The position numbers and the translations under genes are program-made. From positions 10,358,098-10,422,097 of the forward strand of contig OZ025220.1 of NCBI GenBank assembly GCA_964019055.1: a DNA stretch of 64,000 nucleotides. The letters are read 5' to 3'. Source of the stretch: Anthopleura xanthogrammica (Eukaryota > Cnidaria > Anthozoa > Actiniaria > Actiniidae). Positions 21,286-32,900 of this stretch are shown piece by piece (position 1 is the first letter of the stretch; each line of letters starts with the position of its first letter). The notes beneath the pieces were generated by a model, which saw nothing but the letters and a program-made list of their open reading frames with translations, was not told where the DNA came from and ran no database searches.

Positions 21286-22654
21286 ATGGCATCTTGTACC
21301 AAGATCTTCAGCGAAGGAGAAAGCTGTAAAACTGAGTGGAAAGCTGCCTCAGCAGATTATGATGACACAGATGAACACCTTACAATTATGGGTAAACCTG
21401 TGATGGAGCGATGGGAAGCGCCATTCATGCATAAACTGGCGTGTATTGCAGCATCACGAGGAGGACGAGTCCTGGAGATCGGGTTTGGTATGGCTATCTC
21501 TGCCACCAAATTACAATCCTTTCCCATACAAGAACATGTCATTATAGAGTGTAATGATGGGGTTTTTCAAAGGCTGCAAACGTTTGCAAAGAATGCTGAA
21601 CACAAAGTCACACCGTTGAAAGGTAAGTCACACATGGTTTTTTCCTTTCCTTAGCTTCATAGTAACCGGAGGGAAATGGGTGAGCTGTTAAGTGGTATAA
21701 AACTTTTATTTATTCCCCTATTAACTCCCCTAAAGATCCATGCTAATTCACAATCACGAAGTCAAAAAAAAAAGGATTCCCTTTTCTTGAGGATTGAAAA
21801 CTTTTTTGATGTTAACATTTTTCATTGTTTCATGCAACCCCCTTATGAGTTTCTGATTTAGCCTGAAAGGGGTGTATAATAAGAACTTTCTTCTATATAT
21901 TTTTATTGGAAGCATAAGTGGCAGGGCTCGAAATAGGAAACAATTATAGCCTGCCAGTCCAGTAAAGTTTGCCTGCCTTTTTATTATTTTTATTTTCGAT
22001 TTGGCAGTTCACCGTTATTTCGAGCCCTGAAGTGGTGTGCGCTGCTAATGCACTGCCTCTCACCTGGTCAAGGGTTCGATCACCAGACCCACCATCATGT
22101 CAGTAGAGTTGCTTGTTGGTTCTCTCCGGTGCATTGATGGTTTTCTCTGGTTTTCATCCCTCTGTGCAAAGTCAACTTCCAAATTCCAATTCAATTATGG
22201 AACAAGGAGCACAAGTTTGTTAGCGACTGGCTATTAAATGTGACCCTCATAAAGCAACGATCATCTTATTTATTTTATTGTCATAGGTTTATGGCAAGAT
22301 GTTGTCCCTAAACTTGATGACAACTCATTTGACGGCATTCTTTATGACACATACCCCCTGTCAGAAGAGACCTGGCATACACATCAGTTCGAGTTCATCA
22401 AGAATCATGCATTCCGACTGCTCAAGCCAGGGGGAGTCTTGACATACTGCAACCTCACATCCTGGGGGGAGCTGATGAAGGGCAAGTATGAAGATCTTGA
22501 GACGATGTTTCAAGAGACGCAAGTAGGTCATCTGTTAGAGTCAGGTTTTAAGAAAGAAAATATCTCAACAGAAATTATGGATATCAAGGTAGAGGATAAC
22601 TGCAAGTATTATGCTCACAACAAGATGATTGCTCCCACAGTTATCAAGCAGTAG
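21286..22654 (+). CDS. GAMT: guanidinoacetate N-methyltransferase (234 aa)
   Basis: Transfers a methyl group from S-adenosylmethionine to guanidinoacetate, giving creatine; it uses the product of the preceding gene. Two exons: 21286-21622 and 22287-22654, joined at phase 1 (G|GT). Diagnostic segments: [17 protein letters not shown], the SAM-binding [71 protein letters not shown] and [12 protein letters not shown]. The acidic substrate/SAM residues in ECND and LYDTYP are present. Length matches the roughly 236-aa vertebrate enzyme. ATG 21286 aligns with the family start; the frame is open upstream to 21091, but that part resembles no GAMT. A poly(A) signal AATAAA lies at 22710-22715, 55 nt after the stop. 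Confidence 0.98.
21922..22029 (+). mobile_element. hAT-like MITE, internally deleted copy
   Basis: Starts CAGGGCTCGAAATAG and ends ATTTCGAGCCCTG, with a 6-bp direct flank AAGTGG on both sides (21916-21921 and 22030-22035). It lacks the right half of the fuller copies at 32020-32183 and 47812-47973. In the GAMT intron. Confidence 0.85.
22031..22262 (+). mobile_element. tRNA-derived SINE, type A tail
   Basis: The head has a Pol III B-box-like GGTTCGATCAC. The central conserved block TTGGTTCTCTCCGGTGCA...GGTTTTCTCTGGTTTTCATC is followed by a tail resembling ACTGGCTATTAAATGTGACC. Same family as 33000-33245 and 57527-57770. Confidence 0.7.
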
Positions 22655-24181
22655 AAAGAATTGAGGATTTGCACTTTTTAAAAGAGACAGTTTACATGTT
22701 GACTTGGGCAATAAATCTGTTCACCTTGGGCATAATGTTGTCCCATTACAGACCATGTGTCATTCTCTTGAGAATAATTTTCCTTACTTGAGTCGTAACT
22801 ATATTCATGTGTCTACTCATGTGCTGACCAATACTCAAGGGAATGACACATGGTCTGAAATGGGAAAACATTACTCCCAAGTTAAAAACATTCAATGAAA
22901 TAGTTTTTTATTTCCAATTTTCTATTTGCCCGTTTTAAAAAAAAAAATTATTGGTAAGTAAATTTTTTGCACGTTGGACAAGTTTAAAGTTTAAAGACAT
23001 TTTAAAGTTGTTGGGTCACACCAAAAAAATACCTGGAATTTTTACAAATTTATATCTTCCACCTTTAATAAAACCATCCAATAGTTAAATAATAGTTTAT
23101 TACTCTTGTTAATCATTCAGGACAATGATAGTAACAGTGGTATTTCTATACGGTACATAAATTACTTCAAAGTAAATAATTCCTTGTTTGAGTAACATGT
23201 AAAACATTCTTTGGTCATTAATTAATGGTATATTAAATTATATTTGATGGTGGGTGGGTGGGGGTGGGAATAGAGTGGATTCACAGATTGGCTCTTCCTC
23301 CACTGAATCTAGATGAAAGAAACCTCTATAATTTCAGTGGACACTCTTTTAGCAGACACCAGACAAGGTCCCAAATGTGTTTGCTAAAAAGAAGTACCAC
23401 TGTATGTACTGTAAATTCCATTTCCTACTCTAATATTATTATTGGTAAAAATTAGAAAAAATTTTCTCCAATATCATAATTTATTTTTTTCTGTTCTGGT
23501 ATCCTAAAAAATCATGCATTCTAATTGGCTGTTTAAGCAGGTGATATTTTCTATCTTTGATCTCAGTCTGGTATCCTGACGTCACCCGTGCACATGCATG
23601 GGATAACAGATTGCTAAAGAAGAAAATAATTTGCAAAACAAGTGGAAAAGTAAATAGGAAAAAAATAAATCTGTTATTTACTGTAAGTTGGTCTAGATAA
23701 GGAAAAAGTGTGCCCTCGGCCTTGAAAACAGCCATCCGTCTCATCCCATATATTGTGACCTTGGGCACAATTTTTCCCTGTCTGGACGTCCTTGCCAGTA
23801 AATAACCTCTATGTATTTCAAGCTTTGTGTTGAGACAAGTTTGTGAATGGGTGAGAGAGATTCAGACAACAATATCATCTAACTCTATAGACCCCTTTCA
23901 TGTGACGTCAAAGCAGCTCAATTTGGAGGACAAAACAAAATAATTTTAATCTCCTGAGAATTTGAACCTATTATTTTGTCCTCCAAATAGAGCTGCATTC
24001 CAACGTGCTGCAAGGGATCTTTTCTGAGTTTGATAAACAAGATGCATTGTGGACTAGCTTGGGTACAAAACCACCACATAAGGCATAATGTATAATAAAT
24101 ATATACAAAAGATGTTTGTACCCAAGCTAGACCACAATGAACCATGTTTGGTACTCGAAAAAATATCCATTGTGATGCTGC
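22655..24181. other. convergent intergenic region GAMT-USP8
   Basis: Contains a foldback MITE at 22738-22868 (CATTACAGACCATGTGTCAT / ATGACACATGGTCTGAAATG). An inverted repeat at 23913-23998 has arms with GGAGGACAAAA and TTTTGTCCTCC. A second inverted repeat at 24032-24140 has arms ATTGTGGACTAGCTTGGGTA and its complement. No gene seen at 22870-23900. Confidence 0.65.
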
Positions 24182-26868
24182 TTATTGAAATGCTTTGGGT
24201 GGTTTGAAATCAAGCGATGTATAAAAGAGAAGATATCCAGCAGATGTCTGAAAAAGAAAAAAAATATTATAAAAACAATGAACCAAAACAAGAACAGAAG
24301 CAGCAACAACAACATTAGAAGAAGCAGCTACATCGAAAACAAAAGATGAAATAGTAAAAAATCTAAGTTATTAAAAATAAGTAAGTAGATTGAATCAATA
24401 GAGGTAACATTAAGAGAGACGTCAACCACAAAATCAACACAATAACTACAGCAGATACAACCATTGTTACAAAGTAAGCAGCAAAAACAGTCACAACTAA
24501 AGCAAGGCTAACACATAAAGGTATAGTCCATATAACGACTTTGTACCAGTTGACAATACATGGTGGGATTGATACATTACGACGTTTGTTATCTTGAATG
24601 CATTGTCATGTCAACTGAGGTATGAATCCCAGAATACATGCCAGTGATATAGACTATACTGTACTATTGAAAAGAAGCTTAACATGGAATTGTATTCATA
24701 TTAAGTAAATGTTATCTTAATCCAATCTTACCACAACACTTTTGGGATTTGAAATGTGCGAGACGAGCTGGTCATCAAACTTGTACCAGTGTTTGTCATG
24801 TGAATTGATACAAAATGCTGTGTAATGGCCACCATGCATGGTGCCATAGTGATTAGAGACACTGAATAGGTAATATGGCGGGTTCTTTGGACCTATGACG
24901 TAACCTGACATGTCAAGGTTCGTGAGAGGAAATGAAACACTTGTTTGGAGCTTCTGCCGCCACATGCCGTCATATTGAAACCTGTTGGAAATAATATAGC
25001 ATTCAAATTTATTGATACCTTGAAACAACCTCTGGGCTGATCTAAGTCAGGGCATGGCTAACTCACAGATTGAACCCTGAAACAACCTCTGGGCTGATCT
25101 AAGTCAGGGCATGGCTAACTCACAGATAGAACCCTGAAACAACCTCTGGGCTGATCTAAGTCAGGGCATGACTAACTCACAGATAGAACCCTGAAACAAC
25201 CTCTGGGCTGATCTAAGTCAGGGCATGACTAACTCACAGATCAAACCCTGAAACAACCACTGGGCTGATCTAAGTCAGGGCATGGCTAACTCACAGATAG
25301 AACCCTGAAACAACCACTGGGCTGATCTAAGTCAGGGCATGGCTAACTCACAGATAGAACCCTGAAACAACCACTGGGCTGATCTAAGTCAGGGCATGGC
25401 TAACTCACAGATAGAACCCTGAAACAACCTCTGGGCTGATCTAAGTCAGGGCATGGCTAACTCACAGATTGAACCCTGAAACAACCTCTGGGCTGATCTA
25501 AGTCAGGGCATGGCTAACTCACAGATAGAACCCTGAAACAACCTCTGGGCTGATCTAAGTCAGGGCATGGCTAACTCACAGATAGAACTCTGAAACAACC
25601 TCTGGGCTGATCTAAGTCAGGGCATGGCTAACTCACAGATAGAACTCTGAAACAACCTCTGGGCTGATCTAAGTCAGGGCATGGCTAACTCACAGATAGA
25701 ACCCTGAAACAACCTCTGGGCTGATCTAAGTCAGGGCATGGCTAACTCACAGATAGAACCCTGAAACAACCTCTGGGCTGATCTAAGTCAGGGCATGGCT
25801 AACTCACAGATAGAACTCTGAAACAACCTCTGGGCTGATCTAAGTCAGGGCACAGCTAACTCACAGATAGAACCCTGAAACAACCTCTGGGCTGATCTAA
25901 GTCAGGGCATGGCTAACTCAGAGATAGAACCCTGAAACAACCTCTGGGCTGATCTAAGTCAAGGCATGGCTAACTCACAGATAGAACCCTGAAACAACCT
26001 CTGGGCTGATCTAAGTCAGGGTATGGCTAACTCACAGATAGAACCCTGATACAACCTCTGAGCTGATCTAAGTCAGGGCATGGCTAACTCACAGATAGAA
26101 CCCTGAAACAACCTCTGGGCTGATCTAAGTCAGGGTATGGCTAACTCACAGATAGAACCCTGAAACAACCTCTGGGCTGATCTAAGTCAGGGTATGGTTA
26201 ACTCACAGATTGGAATTTAGCTTGTTAGGTTTTGTGGAGGGAGGAAAACCAAGAGAAAACCCTCAAATGAAGGGAGAGACCCTGGCCAACAAACTCTACT
26301 ACTCAACTGTCCAGGAATTGAACCCAAGACCCTAGAGGTGAATGCACTATTGCCACACCACCAGTGATTCTCTGAGATGGAGGAATGAGTTGCATAAGAA
26401 GAAAAAAAATGGAATGAGACATTTAATCATTACAAACCTTTTCAGATGAACAATGAGTATCGGCGGCAGGCGCCATATCTGTAGCTGTTTGCTTGCTTCT
26501 TGGTGCTGTTTACACTTGGGACAGAACCACTTGTCATTGCCAGACATCTTCTCTGGACGAGTGAACAACTCCAGACAATCCTGACATCCAAAATAAATAA
26601 ATCATTACACTCTTCTTGCAATATATATTGTTAAATAATATAGCTAGGAAAGCAGAAAAAATGTTGGCAGGATGTCTGTCTATCTGACTGTCACTCTACC
26701 TGTCTGTCTGTCTGTCACTCTACCTGTCTGTCTGTCTGACTGTCACTCTACCTGTCTGTCTGTCACTCTACCTGTCTGTCTGTCTATCACTACCTGTCTG
26801 TCTGTCTGTCACTCTACCTGTGTCTGTCTGTCTGTCACTCTACCTTTCTGTCTGTCTGTCACTTTACC

Positions 26869-26900
<32 letters not shown>

Positions 26901-29900
26901 ACTCTACCTGTCTGTCTGTAAGTCTTTTGGGTGATATGCATTATTTTTCTTGCATTTTGATTGGTTCCAATGATACTAAACCCATTGACTAATTAAATGA
27001 TTAACTAATAACTATTGATAATATACCTTTAATGAGCAGTGACGATGATTTGCCGGGAGGGGCAGGGTGAGGTTAGAAAATGTTTCAAATGTTATAGATT
27101 CTTTGTTACAAGTCAAGCAGCGCACAGTAGACATGAAAAGACCCTGAAACAAAGAAATCATAACTTATTCCTTTTTTATCTTCTACTTGTAAACTCAGGT
27201 TTGGTTTGTCAAAAACAATTTCCCTGCTACAGTGGAGTCTGGTTATATGAGACATCCTGGGGACCAAGGGAAAAGGTTTGAAATATCTGGGATTCAAGAT
27301 ATCTAAGGTAAAATTGTAGTTTTACACTACTAACACAAGTCCACAGCCTTAAGTTTGAGATAGAGTGGTTTTCATATAAGTGGGAAACCTATGGTACTGA
27401 CTTACAGCACATACACAATACGACATGCCATAACATTGAAATGGCTTCCTATTGTCTTTCAGTAATTCATCGGCTAATAGCGCCTTAATATGCAGCCCGT
27501 AAAGTCCTCCACTGGTCACAATAAATTTATTGTAAAACTCATTGAGACAATGTGAAATGCACTATATAAGAACCCATTATTATTATTATTATTAATTCAT
27601 CCAATCACATCGCGTTGTTACGACTAGGGTAAGATATGGTATGGCTACAGTACAGTTACGATTTAGCCATATTGTTTCCCACTCATACGAAAACCACTCT
27701 CACATCCAACAGTTTGAGACATCTTGGGTTTGAGATAACGGGACTCACTTCACATTAGATTAATTATATATCATATTGAAGTTCTTACATCAAACAGTTG
27801 TAGCATAATGGATTCATTTCTCTTCTTGTGGTTATCCCATGCTATTTTTGCTGCTTCTCTTGGATCAAGATCATCTTTTGGAGCTGGGAAGTAAGGCTTC
27901 TTAATAACCTGTAACATCAAAAGCCAACATCAAACTTCAAGGTAATAATAGCTACACAATTTGCTAGGGTTGCTAGGGTTACTAGATTCACATAGAGAAA
28001 TTTCATCTAGATCGAATTAGAATTTAGAAGTTGATTTTTGTGTGGGGGGGGGGGGGGGGGGAAACCAGAGAAAAACCCTTGAAGTACAGGAGAGAACCAA
28101 CATGTGGTTTCTACAAACCTTATTGACATCTTCATGGAGTTTATCCATCATTAAAGTCAGGAATTCCTGGGAGTCTTGTTGGTCATAACCAGAGAAGCTG
28201 GGTTTGGTTTTTCCCACCGACTTTTTGAATTCAGTAGGAGAAATGGACTTGTAATGACCAGAGTTTGTGACACGAACCAGCATTGAAAACTGCTCTGCTA
28301 ACTCACCTGGTTGAACAAAAAAAAAAAAAACATTCTAACTTGTTATTTTTGTCCCTTTAAACAACAGACCTTTTTTTGAGTTGATTTATTTTTGACCTTT
28401 TTTAGTTTTTAAAGGGCAACTGACCTCCAAAATGAGCCATTTTGAAGTAAAAGTACAACAAAAATAAAACTCAAATATATAAGTTTTACAGTAGATTATT
28501 ATCAGGGTCGCTGAAAAATCAAATCAAATCTTGGGACAATTGCCATTTAGAAAGCCGCAATACTTGAGCCGGCGATAAGCTACTGCGTTGGTTTATAACA
28601 TCACAACGTCATATATAGCTGCTACATGTAGATAGAATTTTGTAGATTAGAGTATTAGAACTCTATATACTGTATACAAAACCAAACTGAGCAAGTAAGG
28701 TCTACCTTACTATTATTATTATTATTATTATTATTACACTATTATTGAGGGTATCACTTAATATCTTAGTTGAGATAATATACACATGGCCCTCCAAGAA
28801 TAAAAAATATCTTACTAACCCTGAGCAACAAAGAACTACAAACTGTTACACTTCTCCAGGCTCAGAACATTTTTGCCAGCGAGTTACCATAGCAATATTG
28901 AAGTTGTTGAGATCACAGGTCAAAGAACCATAGCCCCCCACCTCCACCCCCATAGTAATATATCACTCACAACTGATTTTAAGTGCCTCTCTATATAACA
29001 AAAAAATTTTACACCCAACCCTCCCTCGTAGCTTATTAGTGTAAAATATTTGACATTATTACTCACCCCTAGTCCCCATGGGATTTTTGGTATTCAAGTC
29101 TTCTCTAAATGCACCAGATATGAAGTACGCAGAGAGTGGTGCAGTACTAAACAGGCATTGTAATACAGAGTTCATGTAACATGTGTTACCAAGGTTACGG
29201 AGTCCTGTCAGACCACACCCAAGCCCACCATGAACTGGATTCAGTAATTCAAGCCTAAGAGTTGTCAGTGGTTTAGCATTTCTATTATAGGCAGGTTTTT
29301 TGGTAATAGGTTGAACTGCTTCAACAGGTTTTGAAGTTCTGTCCACTTGTGGTTCATCGTCCTCCAGTTTCGCCAGATTTGGTGAAGATAATGATCGGCG
29401 CAAAGTAGACTTGAATTTTACTGCTGGACCTGCAGGAGGTACGTCTCCTCGGTAAAATTGTGATGGTTCTTGTTTTGGTTTTGTGGGTGTTTGTTGTAGG
29501 TTATTGGGTATACTTGGTTGTAGTTGTGGTGTCTGTGGTGGTATTTGACCAGGTAAAGATGATTGTTGTTGTGTTGGTGTTTGTTTTGGTATGGTTGGTT
29601 GTGGTGATGGTATTGGTTGTGGTTTAGGGGTGTTGTGTGCTTGTGGTTTCACAGGAGTAACATTTGGTAAATTCCAATGAGTTGTGTGTGTATTATGGTC
29701 CTTATAAAATACTCTATTGCTTGACTTATCGCAACATTTCTCCCAACCACGAGGGAGCCCTGGAGTTGTTTTATATTCACTTCCTTGTACCCCTCTTGGC
29801 TGTGAAACAGTTGTTGCACCCCCCTGTCCATGAATGACTGTCTGTCCACTGGAAAAGGAAGGAGGGTTTCTTGATGTGGGTAGCTGACTTTGGCTACTTG

Positions 29901-32900
29901 GAGCCACATAAGGCTGGCTTATTGGTAATGTTGGGTGTCCAGGAACCTGAGGATGGCTTATTGGTACTGTTGGGTGCCCAGGAACTTGAGGTTGGCTGAC
30001 TGGTATTGTTGGGTGCCCAGGAACCTGAGGTTGGCTGACTGGCATTGTTGGCTGTCCAGGAACCTGAGATTGGCTTGCTGGTAATGTTGGGTGTCCAGGA
30101 ACTCGAGGATGGCTTATTGGCACTGTTGGGTGTCCAGGAACCTGAGGTTGGCTCGCTGGTAATGTTGGGTGTCCAGGAACTTGAGGATGGCTTATTGGCA
30201 CTGTTGGGTGTCCAGGAACCTGAGGTTGGCTCGCTGGTAGTGTTGGGTGTCCAGGAACTTGAGGATGGCTTATTGGCACTGTTGGGTGTCCAGGAACCTG
30301 AGGTTGGCTCGCTGGTAATGTTGGGTGTCCAGGAACTTGAGGATGGCTTATTGGCACTGTTGGGTGTCCAGGAACCTGAGGTTGGCTTGCTGGTAATGTT
30401 GGGTGTCTAGGAACTTGAGATTGGCTGACTGGTATTGTTGGATGTCCAGGAACTGTGGGTTGACTGACTGGTACTACTGGGGGTCCAGGAACTGTGGGTT
30501 GACTGACTGGTACTGTTGGGTGTCCAGATACTTCAGATCGGCTTTCTCGTAGTGAACTGGGTCCATCTTTGTTTATAATTCCTGGACTCCCATTAGCAAT
30601 ATGTTTGATGTCTGGAACATGAGGATACATGCCATTTTGTTCTGACATCTCTTTTTTATTCACTGAGGGTTTAATCTGAGTTTCCACAGGGGGAGGGGTG
30701 GGTACTGTTTTCTTTTCTTCTGGAATTTCAGGGAAGTCGAGCGCTGACACATCAATAGCTTCATTCAACTTTGTATTTGATGAAATCTGTAAAAAGACCA
30801 AGTTTAACAAAGATTATTTAATTTTATTCATTTATCTTTATAAAATTAAATATGGTCATAAACTGGTCTAAATCTTCTATATCAATAAATATCCATCATC
30901 TTCAAAGGTGGTGGAATGGATAACATACCATCGGCAGTTCTGGCTTGGTGGCTAATGAAGGATAATGCCACAACCAGTCATCAAAGCCGCCATCAAGAAA
31001 CAAAGGTTCGTTCCTCAGAGTACAGCTTGAATCCAATCTAAAGATGGCATCCTTGAACTGATAGAGCTTAGATGCTGGTGAGATATCTTTTACTTTAGAA
31101 CACTTGTCGAGGATGATTACATGGTTCCTCCTTCCCCTCTGACACCAAATAAGTCTTGTTCTCTCTGGGATCCGTCTGTCAATGTTACTCACTGAAACCC
31201 TGTTGGAAGAAACGCATAGACATAAGAAATGAATCATTCAGGGTAAAGAAATAAAACCTAACCTACATCTATGCTCATTAATCCCCTTCTCTTACATGAG
31301 GAAAGTTTTTGGGGAGGTATGGATATTTTCTGGAACTACACAATATACCCTTCTTAGACCCTCCCCACCTCTTGGAAATTCCAATCCCCCTCCATGAGGG
31401 AGGTTTGGATATTTTCTGGAACTACACAATATACCCTTCTTAGACCCTCCCCACCACTTGGAAATTCCAATCTCCCTCCATGGGGGAGGTATGGATATTT
31501 TCTGGAACTACACATTTAATGGTATACTATCTTACCCATGTTCCAAATACTCTGCTGGTATATTGATGCTGGCGTCATGTTGAATATGGTTGTTTGTGTA
31601 CTCCTTCAAGGATCTGATGTCCAGGATTAACATATCAGAAGGAGCGAATGTCTTCAAAAGTGAATACAACTGCTCTGCTGTCAAATAGGGCGTTGCTTTC
31701 GACAAGTCTGGGATGAGTGTGTTTGTGTCATGGAGACCTAAAGAATCGACAAAACATTTCAAGGTCTTGAATCTATATGGGTGCCCCCTTAATAATGGTA
31801 TCACTGTACTAGTATTCTTACTCGTAGAAATGAAAACACACTTTGTTCTCACCATTTGAAATTTTTGATCCCTCAGGAGTTAAGATAGAAGAGTGATTCA
31901 CCTGGAAAAATGGGGAAAATAATGAAATGGGATTGAATGAAAGAAATAGAAAAATGAATAACCAAGTAAGCAAATTGATTGACCAATAAAGGAATAAATG
32001 TAAATTAAATAATAGTGAACAGGGCTTGAAATAGCGGCCTGCCAATGGCCAAAAGCCAGGTAAAACTTAAGGTTTGGCAGGCAAAAATAACGGTGAACTG
32101 CCAAATCGAAAATAAAAATAATAAAAAGGCAGGCAAACTTTACTGGACTGGCAGGCTATAATTGTTTCCTATTTCGAGCCCTGGTGAAGTGTTTGTGAAG
32201 TTAATAATTAATAATTGTGTGAGTTCCATGGTACCTTTAGTTTTTGATAGATATCTGAAGGTGAGGATATCGCAGGACTATCCAGGAGACTATCAAGATC
32301 ATCATCCAAACTAAGAGAATCATATGAAACAAATCATTCATCATTAAAGGTATATGTATATGGACAGACAGCCAGACATATTACAGGGAGACAGACAGAC
32401 AGACACCTGTAAACATATGACAGGGAGATGGACAGATGTTATGTACTGTAAGTAAATGTTTACACAAGACTAGTGCTAAACAGACAGACAGACAGATGAT
32501 AGGGAGGTAAACAGACAGACAGACAGACAGACAGACAGGTGATCCAGTTCACCTTGATGGTTTGACTTGTTTCTTGGTATCTTTTGGTTGGTTTTCTTAG
32601 AATAAAATAACATTAATGAATTGATTAGTTTATTATTAGGTTAATTACTCATAATCAAAATGAATGAAAAAAATAAAAAAATGAATGGCAAATTGAATAA
32701 ATAGACAGAGAAATAAACTTCAACAAAATTCTTACCTTCCTGTTTCTTTGAATTTCTCGCAAGAAGTTTTTTGGCTAATTCTTCATCTTCTTTCATCTTT
32801 TGCCTTTCTTCATATCTAAATGTCCAAACAATATGGCTTATTACAGTCATCTAAATGACTCGTAAAATACATATAGCTAACATGCAGAGATGCTGTGTAA

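Noticed and set aside
25021..26217. Regular direct repeats looked at as a CRISPR array
   Set aside because: The repeats are contiguous 57-bp units with no unique spacers, lie in an intron of an animal gene, and match a SINE tail.
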